Shown here piece by piece: positions 55,421 to 63,959 of a stretch of 64,000 bases of DNA; positions within the stretch are counted from its first letter, which is position 1; each line of letters opens with the position of its first letter. Origin of the DNA: Paramylibacter kogurei. Its GTDB lineage: Bacteria; Pseudomonadota; Alphaproteobacteria; Rhodobacterales; Rhodobacteraceae. The stretch lies in NCBI RefSeq assembly GCF_002742285.1, contig NZ_MDGM01000012.1:682001-746000 (forward strand), written 5' to 3'. The translations under genes were made by a program, and so were the position numbers. Under the pieces are notes generated by a model. That model worked only from the letters and a program-made list of their open reading frames with translations. It was not told where the DNA came from and did not search any database.

Positions 55421-56074
55421 TTAGAGTTGTTTGAAAATTCTCGTAAAAGTTGACTTCAACGCCACATCCAGATCATCCATCGTCACAGGGCGGCCCAGAT
55501 CAACCAGACTGGTCACGCCGTGTTCGGCAATGCCACACGGGACGATGCCGTTGTAATGTGTCAGGTCGGGTTCGACATTGATGCTGATCCCGTGAAAGCT
55601 GACCCAGCGGCGCAGGCGTACACCGATGGCGGCGATTTTGTCTTCGGGTGGGGTGCCAAGCGCGGTGAGCGGTTTATCGTGGCGCACAACCCAAACGCCC
55701 ACGCGCCCATCGCGGCGTTCGCCAACCACATTAAATTCGGCAAGGGTTTGAATAACCCATTCTTCAAGGTTCCAGACAAGTTTGCGCACATCTTTGCCGC
55801 GTTTATTGAGATCCAACATGGCATAGGCCACGCGTTGCCCCGGCCCATGATACGTATATTGACCGCCACGTTGGGATTTATAAACGGGGAAACGATCAGG
55901 ATCGACCAGATCGGCGATATCTGCACTTGTCCCTGCGGTATAAAGGGGAGGGTGTTCCACCAACCACACCTGTTCCGGGGCATTGCCTGCAATAATATCG
56001 GCCACGCGATTTTCCATCGCATCAACCGCAAATTCATAGGGTGTTAACCCATCGCTAATTTTCCAATCTAACAT
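55421..56074 (-). CDS. lipB: Lipoyl (octanoyl) transferase
   Basis: A 217-residue enzyme that moves octanoyl groups from acyl carrier protein to lipoate-dependent enzymes. [21 protein letters not shown], the Lys-containing [19 protein letters not shown] (Lys146) and the catalytic cysteine in [15 protein letters not shown] (Cys180) are the family's active-site blocks. No membrane segment or signal. It lies between the sulfatase-fold gene and tRNA-Leu, on the minus strand. Confidence 0.96.
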   Translation of the reverse strand: MLDWKISDGLTPYEFAVDAMENRVADIIAGNAPEQVWLVEHPPLYTAGTSADIADLVDPDRFPVYKSQRGGQYTYHGPGQRVAYAMLDLNKRGKDVRKLVWNLEEWVIQTLAEFNVVGERRDGRVGVWVVRHDKPLTALGTPPEDKIAAIGVRLRRWVSFHGISINVEPDLTHYNGIVPCGIAEHGVTSLVDLGRPVTMDDLDVALKSTFTRIFKQL

Positions 56075-56190
56075 GGGGTGTTATTGGCAAAAATGAACGC
56101 CAACGTCCAGTTGATAAACAACATAAGGGAATCGCATAAAACCGCTTCACAAGTTGGAATGGCTTCGTTATATCGCCCATACCTTAATGT

Positions 56191-56277
56191 GCGGCCGTGG
56201 CGGAATTGGTAGACGCGCAGCGTTGAGGTCGCTGTTCCTTAACCGGAGTGGAAGTTCGAGTCTTCTCGGCCGCACCA
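56191..56277 (+). tRNA. tRNA-Leu (anticodon GAG)
   Basis: The cloverleaf is complete. The acceptor arm GCGGCCG pairs with CGGCCGC (56267-56273), followed by A and an encoded CCA (56275-56277). The anticodon stem is CAGCG / CGCTG around TTGAGGT, giving GAG, and a long variable arm (class II) is visible before the TTCGAGTC T arm. The 87-base length fits tRNA-Leu. Confidence 0.96.
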
Positions 56278-56509
56278 AAAGTCTTTCGTTACAAGGGCTG
56301 CAAGGTATTAGGGGTCTCTCGTTAGGCGCACCAAAACAATCTTTAAGTTATTATTATTTAAGCAGCTTTTTGGGTTGCTTGCATAATATTCAACCACGGC
56401 GCGAACAAATTCTTTTAGAATGAGTGTTGCAATGCGATATTTTTTGCGCAAAGCTATGCACTGCTCGAACTGACAAAGATCAGGCAATGGGCAAAATGGG
56501 AGAATATTT
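56278..56509. other. Gap between tRNA-Leu and the polyamine transporter operon
   Basis: About 230 bases without a credible gene. It starts with the tRNA-Leu 3' flank. A short GCACCAAAA repeat of the tRNA end recurs near 56328-56336, which could be chance or an old integration scar; there is no integrase or further homology. The operon promoter is presumably in the AT-rich part near 56335-56440. Confidence 0.35.
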
Positions 56510-57598
56510 TTGGCTGCTAGCGAAAGTGACAAAGACTTCGTTGTCTTTGACCGCGTACAGAAAAGTTACGACGGTGAACAATTGGTCGTAAAGGACCTTA
56601 ATCTGAATATCGGTAAGGGCGAGTTTTTAACAATGCTTGGCCCATCGGGTTCTGGTAAAACCACCTGTTTGATGATGTTGGCGGGGTTTGAAACTGCCAC
56701 GCATGGTGATATTTTGCTGGGCGGCAAGCCGATCAACAATATCCCACCGCATAAACGCGGCATCGGGATGGTGTTTCAAAATTACGCGCTGTTTCCACAT
56801 ATGACCGTGGGTGAAAACCTGTCGTTTCCACTGGAAGTGCGCAACATGAGCAAATCCGTGCGCGAGCAAAAGGTTAAAGATGCGCTTGATATGGTGCAGA
56901 TGGGCGATTTTGCAGGGCGACGCCCCGCGCAATTGTCCGGCGGTCAACAACAACGTATCGCATTGGCGCGGGCATTGGTGTTTGAACCGCAATTGGTGTT
57001 GATGGACGAACCGCTGGGCGCGCTGGATAAACAATTGCGCGAACATATGCAGTATGAAATCAAACATCTGCACGAACGTTTGGGTGTGACGGTGGTTTAT
57101 GTCACGCACGACCAATCAGAGGCATTAACAATGTCCGATCGTGTTGCTGTGTTCGAAGATGGTCGTATTCAACAACTGTCCAGCCCCGATGATTTGTATG
57201 AACGCCCCGAAAACGCGTTTGTGGCACAGTTTATTGGCGAAAATAACAAGCTGTTTGGCAAGGTTGAGGCGATCACCAAAGGTGTTGCCACGGTCAAGCT
57301 CCCGATGGGGGGCGTGGTCAAGGCCAAGGCGGTGAATTGTGAACACGGACAGGATACAACCCTGTCGATCCGCCCTGAACGGGTGAAGCTGGGGGCGAGC
57401 AAATCCAGCAACGCAACAGACGCCAAAGTTTTGGAGCTGATTTATTTAGGCGATCATATTCGGTGTCGCATGAATGTGCATGGCAACGAAGATTTCGTGG
57501 TCAAGGTTCCCAATGCAGCAGGGCATAAACATTTAACCGTTGGTGAAACCACCACGGTGTCATGGCTTGCAGAAGATTGTCGCGCGCTTGACGCATAA
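56510..57598 (+). CDS. ABC transporter ATP-binding protein, spermidine/putrescine type (PotA-like)
   Basis: A 362-residue nucleotide-binding subunit of an importer. The Walker A GPSGSGKTT near residue 45, the signature LSGGQQQRIALARAL, Walker B LVLMDEPLGALD and the H-loop VTHDQSEAL are all present, followed by a TOBE-type C-terminal domain (LSIRPERVKLG). Start is TTG with GGGAG seven bases upstream. It heads an operon with a binding protein and two permeases and fits the PotABCD family. Confidence 0.92.
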   Translation: MAASESDKDFVVFDRVQKSYDGEQLVVKDLNLNIGKGEFLTMLGPSGSGKTTCLMMLAGFETATHGDILLGGKPINNIPPHKRGIGMVFQNYALFPHMTVGENLSFPLEVRNMSKSVREQKVKDALDMVQMGDFAGRRPAQLSGGQQQRIALARALVFEPQLVLMDEPLGALDKQLREHMQYEIKHLHERLGVTVVYVTHDQSEALTMSDRVAVFEDGRIQQLSSPDDLYERPENAFVAQFIGENNKLFGKVEAITKGVATVKLPMGGVVKAKAVNCEHGQDTTLSIRPERVKLGASKSSNATDAKVLELIYLGDHIRCRMNVHGNEDFVVKVPNAAGHKHLTVGETTTVSWLAEDCRALDA

Positions 57599-57614
57599 GG
57601 CGTGCGAATGAACA

Positions 57615-57644
57615 CCTTTTGGGGCAAAGCCCAATCCTAAAAGG
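57615..57644 (+). other. Intergenic hairpin in the transporter operon
   Basis: CCTTTT (57615-57620) and AAAAGG (57639-57644) pair around an inner GGGC/GCCC stem with a GCAAAGC-type loop and some bulged bases. It lies between the ATP-binding gene and the binding-protein gene. It may be a partial terminator or an RNA-stability element; there is no T run. Confidence 0.5.
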
Positions 57645-57678
57645 CCAAACATAATGGGTACTAACAAGGAGAGAGTTT

Positions 57679-58755
57679 ATGAAGCTCAAATCATTACTAC
57701 TAGGCGCGGCGGCAACATCGCTTGCAGTTGGCGCAACAGCGGGTGAAATCACTGTTGTATCATGGGGTGGTGCGTATACCACATCCCAAGTTGAAGCATA
57801 TCACAAACCGTGGATCGCCGAGACAGGCAATTCCATCGTGTCCGAGGATTACAACGGCGGCTTGGCCGAGATTAAATCTCAAGTGGAAGCGGGTAACGTG
57901 ACATGGGATTTGGTCGATGTTGAATTGTCCGATGCGGTTCTTGGCTGTGACGAAGGTTTGTTGGAACCAATTGATCCATCAATCTTGCCAGCGGGTGCAG
58001 ATGGTACACCAGCAACAGAAGATTTCTTGCCCGGTACATTGCACGAATGTGCGGTTGCAAACATCGTTTGGTCCACAATCTTTGCTTATGACAGCTCAAA
58101 GATGGCGAATGGCCCAACAAGCATTGCAGATTTCTTTGACACTGCAAAATTCCCAGGCAAACGCGGTTTGCGCAAAGGTCCAAAAGCGAACCTTGAATTG
58201 GCGTTGGCCGCAGACGGTGTTGCCGCAGCGGATATTTACGATGTTCTGTCCACACCAGAAGGTGTTGATCGCGCATTTGCCAAGCTAGACACCATCAAAG
58301 GTGACGTTGTTTGGTGGGAAGCAGGCGCACAGCCACCACAATTGTTGGCAGATGGCGAAGTTGCAATGACAACTGCGTATAATGGGCGTATTTTCAACGC
58401 AGTAGCGTCCGAAGATAAACCATTTTCAATCGTTTGGGACAGCCAAATTTATGACCTTGATCTGTGGGTAATCCCCAAAGGCGCACCAAACAAAGATTTG
58501 GCAATGGAATTCGTGGCCTATTCAACGGCAACGGAACAACTGGCTGCGCAAGCGTCATATATTTCATATGGTCCTGCACGTAAATCATCGGCACCATTGG
58601 TGGGTTCATTCCACAACAAACCCGATCTTGCGATGGGGCCACAGATGCCAACCGCGCCAGAAAACTTTGGCACAGCGATCCAGAATGATTTTGAATTCTG
58701 GGCGGATAATACAGACGAGCTGAACGAGCGTTTCAACGCTTGGTTGGCTGGCTGA
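57679..58755 (+). CDS. Periplasmic polyamine-type substrate-binding protein (PotD/PotF-like)
   Basis: A 358-residue binding protein. The signal peptide MKLKSLLLGAAATSLAVGATAGE ends at AGE; the mature protein opens ITVVSWGGAYTTSQVEAYHKP, a common start in the PotD/PotF (SBP_bac_8-like) family. GLAEIKSQVEAGNVTWDLVDV and GADGTPATEDFLPGTLHECAVANIVW also fit. AAGGAGAG precedes the ATG. It supplies substrate specificity, which cannot be fixed here. Confidence 0.92.
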   Translation: MKLKSLLLGAAATSLAVGATAGEITVVSWGGAYTTSQVEAYHKPWIAETGNSIVSEDYNGGLAEIKSQVEAGNVTWDLVDVELSDAVLGCDEGLLEPIDPSILPAGADGTPATEDFLPGTLHECAVANIVWSTIFAYDSSKMANGPTSIADFFDTAKFPGKRGLRKGPKANLELALAADGVAAADIYDVLSTPEGVDRAFAKLDTIKGDVVWWEAGAQPPQLLADGEVAMTTAYNGRIFNAVASEDKPFSIVWDSQIYDLDLWVIPKGAPNKDLAMEFVAYSTATEQLAAQASYISYGPARKSSAPLVGSFHNKPDLAMGPQMPTAPENFGTAIQNDFEFWADNTDELNERFNAWLAG

Positions 58756-58765
58756 TCTGAACTAT

Positions 58766-58790
58766 TGCGCAGGGGTCATTCCCCTGCGCA
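58766..58790 (+). other. Perfect hairpin after the binding-protein gene
   Basis: TGCGCAGGGG (58766-58775) and CCCCTGCGCA (58781-58790) form a ten-pair stem with a TCATT loop, 11 bases after the binding-protein stop. No T run follows. In ABC operons such stems often protect the abundant binding-protein mRNA and limit read-through to the permeases; that role is inferred. Confidence 0.8.
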
Positions 58791-58845
58791 TCACGACATT
58801 GGGTGATCTGCACCCAAGATAATAGCGATTTGGAAACCTAACCCC

Positions 58846-60099
58846 ATGAGCGATGTTGCAAACGGCCCCGTGTTGGCCGCCGATGGCACCCCCCTTAAAA
58901 AACGCCTCAGCCAAGCGTTATTTCGCAGTAAGCTGCGCGCATTTGGTTTGGTTATCCCGTTGCTTTTATTGATATTAATGGCGTTCGTTGCGCCAACGAT
59001 CGTGTTTTTGAAACGCGGCGTTTACAACGATGAATTTGCAAAAGTGATGGTTAATTCCCAACCATTGCTTGCCGCATGGGACGTCACCAGCGAGCCCAGC
59101 GATGAAATGTATGCCGCATTGGTTGCCGATTTGGTGCAAGCACGCGAAGACAAAACAATTGGTCGCGTCGCAACCCGTGTGAACCGTGAATTGTCGGGCA
59201 CACGATCCATGTTCACCAGTACCGCGCGCAAAGCGGCAAAAATGGAACCTCCATTCAAAGACGCGCTGATTGATGCCAATAAAAAATGGGCCACGACAGA
59301 GGTTTGGGAAGCGATGAAAATCGCCAATAAAACCTGGACGCCTGCGTATTTGGCCAATGCGGTTGATTTGAAATATAACGCCGATGGCAGTTTCGAGCGT
59401 AAATCAGAAGAACGCCGCATTCATTTAAAACTGTTTGTGCGGACCATGGAAATTTCGGTGATTGTAACCTTGATGGGAATTTTGCTGGGCTATCCCGTGG
59501 CATTTTTAATGTCGAGCTTGCAGGCGCGAACCGCCAATCTGTTATTGATCCTTGTATTGTTGCCGTTTTGGACATCGCTGTTGGTGCGCACAACCGCATG
59601 GATTGCGTTGCTACAGGGCGAAGGTGTTATGAATGATCTGTTCGTTCTGTTTGGTCTGGCCGAAGATCAAAACCGTTTTTCATTGATATACAATAAAACA
59701 GGGAGCCTGATTGCCATGACGCATATTTTGCTGCCGTTTATGATTTTGCCACTTTATTCCGTCATGAAAACAATCCCGCCCAGTTATGTGCGTGCCGCGA
59801 AATCCATGGGCGCGTCGAATTGGACTGCGTTTTGGCGTGTGTATTTCCCACAAACCATTCCGGGCATTGGTGCAGGGGGAATATTGGTTTTCATCCTTGC
59901 GATCAGTTTTTACATTACACCTGCCTTGGTTGGTGGTGAAAGTGGCACGATGATTTCCAATTTCATCGATTTTCACATGCGCAGTTCATTAAATTGGTCG
60001 CTGGCGGCCGCAATGGGTGCGGTGCTGTTGGTGATCGTGCTGTTCTTATACTGGCTCTATGATCGGATCGTGGGCATTGATAATATGAAGTTAGGATAA
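58846..60099 (+). CDS. ABC permease, PotB/PotH-like, with large periplasmic insert
   Basis: A 417-residue permease. One N-terminal helix (GLVIPLLLLILMAFVAPTIVF, about 34-55) is followed by an unusually long hydrophilic region (about 57-195, with runs like RVATRVNRELSGTRSM), then five or more membrane helices and the family coupling loop (YVRAAKSMGASNWTAFWRVYFPQTIPGI). Normal PotB/PotH proteins are about 280-310 residues, so the insert adds about 100. Related alphaproteobacterial permeases with such loops exist. It is co-transcribed with its partner at 60104. Confidence 0.85.
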   Translation: MSDVANGPVLAADGTPLKKRLSQALFRSKLRAFGLVIPLLLLILMAFVAPTIVFLKRGVYNDEFAKVMVNSQPLLAAWDVTSEPSDEMYAALVADLVQAREDKTIGRVATRVNRELSGTRSMFTSTARKAAKMEPPFKDALIDANKKWATTEVWEAMKIANKTWTPAYLANAVDLKYNADGSFERKSEERRIHLKLFVRTMEISVIVTLMGILLGYPVAFLMSSLQARTANLLLILVLLPFWTSLLVRTTAWIALLQGEGVMNDLFVLFGLAEDQNRFSLIYNKTGSLIAMTHILLPFMILPLYSVMKTIPPSYVRAAKSMGASNWTAFWRVYFPQTIPGIGAGGILVFILAISFYITPALVGGESGTMISNFIDFHMRSSLNWSLAAAMGAVLLVIVLFLYWLYDRIVGIDNMKLG

Positions 60100-60103
60100 T
60101 CTA

Positions 60104-61366
60104 GTGACGCAAAGTTATCGTTATATCCCGCCAAAACCCCCGATGTGGTTCAATCTGGCATGGACCGCTGGATTTGGTGCGATTGCTGGGTTTTTAACGG
60201 CCCAAGGTGAAATTCAGCGTATGATCCCATATGCATTAATTGGTGCCGCGATTTTTGCCGCGCTCGCGTTTGGCGTCATCATATTGGTAAAATCCAAAAA
60301 CCTGTCTGGTCTGATCGGGGCCGTGGTGTTTTTTGCGTTGGGATTTGGATTTATTGGTCTGTCTTATGGCGTGTTGATGGCGGTGATCGGGTGGATCATT
60401 GGGCGTATGTCAATTTGGTTGGCCACGGGTGAATACCGCGCGAACCAACCACCATATGCCAGTTCAAACGAAGTTTTGTGGTTTTACAGTTTTCGCACAA
60501 TTTGCGGTTTCATATTTGTGTTTTTGATTGCGCCCATCATCGTGGTGATGCCGCTGTCGTTCAACCAAGAACCTTATTTCAGCTTTACCGCGGGGATGTT
60601 GTCATTTGATCCAGATGCCTATTCATTGCGTTGGTACCAAGACATTTTCCACAACGGCATGGCCGCACCTGATGCGGTTGTCGGCTGGTGGTCGGATATG
60701 TGGAATAATGCGCAATGGGTGCGTTCGGTGCGCAACAGTTTCTTTATCGGGATCATGGCCACCATTTTGGCAACGACGCTTGGCACATTGGCCGCGATTG
60801 GTTTATCGCGCCCCGAAATGCCATATCGTCGTGCGATCATGGCATTGCTGATTTCTCCGATGATTGTGCCATTGGTGATTATCGCATCTGGCATGTTCTT
60901 TTTCTTTTCTGACATGAGCTTGCCCGGTTATGAGCGCGGATTGGCCAAAAGCTATCTTGGGTTGATCATTGCGCATGCCGTATTGGGCACACCTTATGTG
61001 ATTATCACCGTTACGGCGACGCTGGTTGGGTTTGATCAAAGTTTGGCACGTGCTGCCGCGAATATGGGGGCATCCCCTGTGCGCACGTTTTTCAAAGTGC
61101 AAATGCCGTTGATCCTGCCCGGTGTGATTTCAGGTGCGCTCTTTGCGTTTATCACCAGTTTCGACGAGGTGGTTGTTGTCTTGCAAATGGCGGATGTGAA
61201 ACAACGTACGATCCCGCGCCAGATGTTTAGCGGCATCAAAGAACAAATCAGCCCCACCATTTTGGCGGTGGCGACGATTTTGGTGATCTTGTCGATTATC
61301 CTATTGACGGTGGTTGAGCTGTTACGCCGGCGCAGTGAAAAAATGCGTGGGATGAGCCCAGGTTAA
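60104..61366 (+). CDS. ABC permease, PotC/PotI-like, with extra N-terminal membrane region
   Basis: A 420-residue permease starting at GTG, four bases after its partner. The first 110 residues hold four extra hydrophobic segments (LAWTAGFGAIAGFLTAQ, MIPYALIGAAIFAALAFGVIILV, GLIGAVVFFALGFGFIGLSYGVLM, and so on), then the classical six-helix permease with the coupling loop AAANMGASPVRTFFKVQMPLILPGV and the start FSFTAGMLSFDPDAYSLRWYQDIF. Usual PotC/PotI length is about 260-280 residues, so the N-terminal region is additional. Confidence 0.85.
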   Translation: MTQSYRYIPPKPPMWFNLAWTAGFGAIAGFLTAQGEIQRMIPYALIGAAIFAALAFGVIILVKSKNLSGLIGAVVFFALGFGFIGLSYGVLMAVIGWIIGRMSIWLATGEYRANQPPYASSNEVLWFYSFRTICGFIFVFLIAPIIVVMPLSFNQEPYFSFTAGMLSFDPDAYSLRWYQDIFHNGMAAPDAVVGWWSDMWNNAQWVRSVRNSFFIGIMATILATTLGTLAAIGLSRPEMPYRRAIMALLISPMIVPLVIIASGMFFFFSDMSLPGYERGLAKSYLGLIIAHAVLGTPYVIITVTATLVGFDQSLARAAANMGASPVRTFFKVQMPLILPGVISGALFAFITSFDEVVVVLQMADVKQRTIPRQMFSGIKEQISPTILAVATILVILSIILLTVVELLRRRSEKMRGMSPG

Positions 61367-61371
61367 CCCGT

Positions 61372-61400
61372 CGTATTTTGGATATTTAAGCAAAATGGAA
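61372..61400 (+). repeat. Dispersed intergenic motif, copy 4
   Basis: The core TTGGATATTTAAGCAAAATG followed by GAA lies just after the last permease gene and before the convergent AEC gene. It matches the copies at 1424-1450 and 21496-21520. The next 20 bases form a TTGGGGG/CCCCCAA hairpin. Confidence 0.5.
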
Positions 61401-61421
61401 TTGGGGGTGTTATGCCCCCAA
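61401..61421. terminator. Possible bidirectional terminator between convergent genes
   Basis: TTGGGGG (61401-61407) and CCCCCAA (61415-61421) form a seven-pair stem between the ABC operon and the convergent AEC gene, covering the end of the latter. There is no T run in either direction, so termination efficiency is uncertain. Confidence 0.5.
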
Positions 61422-62345
61422 AAACGCCAGCCAAGCCGAAATGGTAAAGACACTGATCGCTGTGAGGATAACCACCGCAGATGCGGCCGTGGCCTTGCCC
61501 CGATCATAGAGATTAGCAAAGATATATGTATTGATACCTGGCGCCATCGCGGCGGTGATCACAACCGAATTGCGCTGTGCAACGGATAGATCAAACACAT
61601 GTTGTGCGAGGATATAAGCAAATGCTGGAAACAAGATAAGCTTGAGGAGGCCAAGCACGGCGACCTCTGGCAGGTTATTGGTGAAATGATACCGCACCAT
61701 CACTCCGCCAAGCGCGAACAGGGCACAGGGAAGTGCGGAACGCACCATCATCTCAATCGCCGAGTTAAGTACCGTTGGTAGGGTAACACCGCTAAAGTTC
61801 ACCAAAAATCCCAGCATTAGACCGATGGCGAGGCTATTTTTAAATATCGCTTTGAGCACGGATTGAAACGTTGCCATTGCGCCGCGACCATCGGCGCGCA
61901 AAACCTCCATCGAAGTGATGCCAATGATATAACAAAACGGCGCATGGATCGAAATCAACGCATAATTTGCCGTGAGTGAATCCGCGCCAAAGGCTCGTTC
62001 CATGATCGGAAGACCTAGTAAAACCATATTGGAAAACAGGGCGGTGAAGCCAATTGAAACCGAGGCACCGGGTGTGCGGCGAAATCCAAATGCGGCGATC
62101 AAGCCAGAAAGCACAAAAATGCTGGTCGCGGGGATATAATAAGACAGGATCAGATCAAGGCTAAACACCGCCGCAAGATCTAGGTTGGCAACCGCAGTGA
62201 ACAACAGGCATGGAATAGCGTAGGTTTGGGTGAAATTCATCAGCGCATCGACATGGCTTTCGGCGAACAAGCCTTTCCACACGGTAAAATACCCAGCCCC
62301 GATGATCAGGAAGACTGGGAGAACGATTTCAATGATTGAGAGCAT
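61410..62345 (-). CDS. AEC-family transporter
   Basis: A 311-residue membrane protein with about ten hydrophobic segments, in the layout of the auxin efflux carrier family. Blocks include VLPVFLIIGAGYFTVWKGLF at the start, TQTYAIPCLLF, and the C-terminal PGINTYIFANLYDRGKATAASAVVILTAISVF. Substrates in this family are organic acids such as malate, but none can be read here. Its start codon overlaps the stop of the upstream MBL-fold gene, which suggests co-transcription with it. Confidence 0.9.
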   Translation of the reverse strand: MLSIIEIVLPVFLIIGAGYFTVWKGLFAESHVDALMNFTQTYAIPCLLFTAVANLDLAAVFSLDLILSYYIPATSIFVLSGLIAAFGFRRTPGASVSIGFTALFSNMVLLGLPIMERAFGADSLTANYALISIHAPFCYIIGITSMEVLRADGRGAMATFQSVLKAIFKNSLAIGLMLGFLVNFSGVTLPTVLNSAIEMMVRSALPCALFALGGVMVRYHFTNNLPEVAVLGLLKLILFPAFAYILAQHVFDLSVAQRNSVVITAAMAPGINTYIFANLYDRGKATAASAVVILTAISVFTISAWLAFLGA

Positions 62346-63136
62346 TAGATTTTTGCCGTTATTTCAAGGCCGTCATACGCGGCGGTGACATGTTCAGGGG
62401 TGTCGTCACAGATTGTTTGATAATCCAGATCGACATGCATATTGGTCAGGATCGCACGTTTTGGCGCGTATTTTTCAATCCATTCCAAGGATTGTTCAAA
62501 ATGTGTGTGGCTGGGATGGGGTGTGTAACGCAATGCATCAAGAATCCAGCAATCAAGATTTTGCATCGGTGCATCCGCTGGGATTGCGGAAATATCAGGC
62601 GTGTAGAGAACATCATTGATCCGTAATGCGCGCACTGTGATATTGCCGTGATCAACATCAAAACTGTCAATTGAAATCGGCCCACCCGCGCCATCAATGG
62701 TTAGTGTCGTTAGCAAATCATGCATTTTGAGAATTGGTGGATAGGGGCTCCCGATGGGCTTTTCAAATGCATATCCAAACCGCCCCATGATGGCGGCCCG
62801 TGCAGAGGGTGCGGCGTAAACATTGATCAGTTTGCGCATATTGATCACGATCATCCGTAAATCATCCAGCCCATGCACATGATCGGCATGTTCATGTGTA
62901 TAGATCACGGCGTCCAGTTCGCCGACTTTGGCGTTCAACAATTGTTGGCGCATATCAGGGGATGTGTCGATCAACACATTGGTTATACCTTCCGTACCGA
63001 TGCGTTGCACCAGTAACGAACAGCGCGTGCGCAAATTGCGCGGGTTTTGTGGATCACATGCGCCCCAGTTATTGCCAATGCGCGGCACACCACCAGACGA
63101 GCCGCAGCCAAGTATAGTGAATTTGATCTCAGACAT
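62345..63136 (-). CDS. MBL-fold metallo-hydrolase (PhnP/RNase Z-like)
   Basis: A 263-residue metallo-beta-lactamase fold hydrolase. LGCGSSGGVPRIGNNWGACDPQNPRNLRTRCSLL is the N-terminal block, and YTHEHADHVHGLDD is the HxHxDH metal motif, with downstream histidines at DVDHGNITV and TNMHVDLDY. The first block and size match the PhnP/cyclic-phosphodiesterase and RNase Z-like group. The ATG (63136) overlaps the tatD stop (TAATG), giving a tatD-MBL-AEC order; the coupling to tatD is common in Rhodobacterales. The substrate is unknown. Confidence 0.9.
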   Translation of the reverse strand: MSEIKFTILGCGSSGGVPRIGNNWGACDPQNPRNLRTRCSLLVQRIGTEGITNVLIDTSPDMRQQLLNAKVGELDAVIYTHEHADHVHGLDDLRMIVINMRKLINVYAAPSARAAIMGRFGYAFEKPIGSPYPPILKMHDLLTTLTIDGAGGPISIDSFDVDHGNITVRALRINDVLYTPDISAIPADAPMQNLDCWILDALRYTPHPSHTHFEQSLEWIEKYAPKRAILTNMHVDLDYQTICDDTPEHVTAAYDGLEITAKI

Positions 63137-63936
63137 TATGATTTCACCCAAGCGCTGGCCTTGGCAAAGAGGCGATCAAAATTGGCGGTGGTTTGGGCTG
63201 CGAATGTTGCGTAATCAACGCCAAATACTTCGGCCCCAACTTGCGCGGTATGGGCGCTAAAGGCAGGTTCGTTGCGTTTGCCACGATGGGGGACGGGTGC
63301 CAAATACGGGCTGTCGGTTTCGACCAACACGCGATCAATGGGGGCAGCGGCGAAAATATCGCGCAAGTCTTGGCTTTTGTTAAATGTCGCAATGCCAGAC
63401 ATCGACAGGTAAAAATCAAGATCAAGCGCGGCTTTGGCCAATTCGGCGCTGGATGAAAAACAATGCATCACACATGTATATGCGCCGTTGTCATATCCTT
63501 CGCGCAGGATTTCTGCCATGTCATCATCCGCAGCGCGTGCATGAATGATTAACGGCAGGCCAGATTCACGCGCCGCATCAATATGAATGCGCAACGATTG
63601 TTTCTGAATTTCGCCACTTTCGCTCGTGTAATGATAATCCAACCCCGTTTCACCAATGCCCACCATTTTGGGATGTTTGGCGATGGTTAATAATTCATCC
63701 ACGGATGTTAACGGTTCCTCTGCGGCACTCATCGGGTGGGTGCCAGCGGCGTAAAATACGCAATCATGTGCATCGGCAATGGCCCGCACGGACGGTTCAT
63801 TGCGAAGACGCGTACAGATCGTCACCATCCGCTCAACACCTGCATCATTGGCACGTTTAATTAAATCGGGAATTTCGCCATCAAAATCAGGGAAATCAAG
63901 GTGGCAATGGCTGTCAACGATTGAAGGGTTTGTCAT
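63136..63936 (-). CDS. tatD: TatD-family deoxyribonuclease
   Basis: A 266-residue metal-dependent nuclease. The metal-binding signatures are all present: IVDSHCHLDFPDF near the start, GIGETGLDYHY, PLIIHARAADDDM, CVMHCFSSSAE and VLVETDSPYLAPVPHRGKRNEP. The gene starts 24 bases after the stop of the previous gene (perhaps holB), as in the common tmk-holB-tatD order of Rhodobacterales. It is followed by the MBL-fold gene. Confidence 0.96.
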   Translation of the reverse strand: MTNPSIVDSHCHLDFPDFDGEIPDLIKRANDAGVERMVTICTRLRNEPSVRAIADAHDCVFYAAGTHPMSAAEEPLTSVDELLTIAKHPKMVGIGETGLDYHYTSESGEIQKQSLRIHIDAARESGLPLIIHARAADDDMAEILREGYDNGAYTCVMHCFSSSAELAKAALDLDFYLSMSGIATFNKSQDLRDIFAAAPIDRVLVETDSPYLAPVPHRGKRNEPAFSAHTAQVGAEVFGVDYATFAAQTTANFDRLFAKASAWVKS

Positions 63937-63959
63937 TCTATTGGCCCGTTCAGCGCCGA

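Noticed and set aside
56272..56336. GCACCAAAA repeated after tRNA-Leu as a possible att site
   Set aside because: Only nine bases repeat, and there is no integrase, no larger duplication of the tRNA end and no foreign island.
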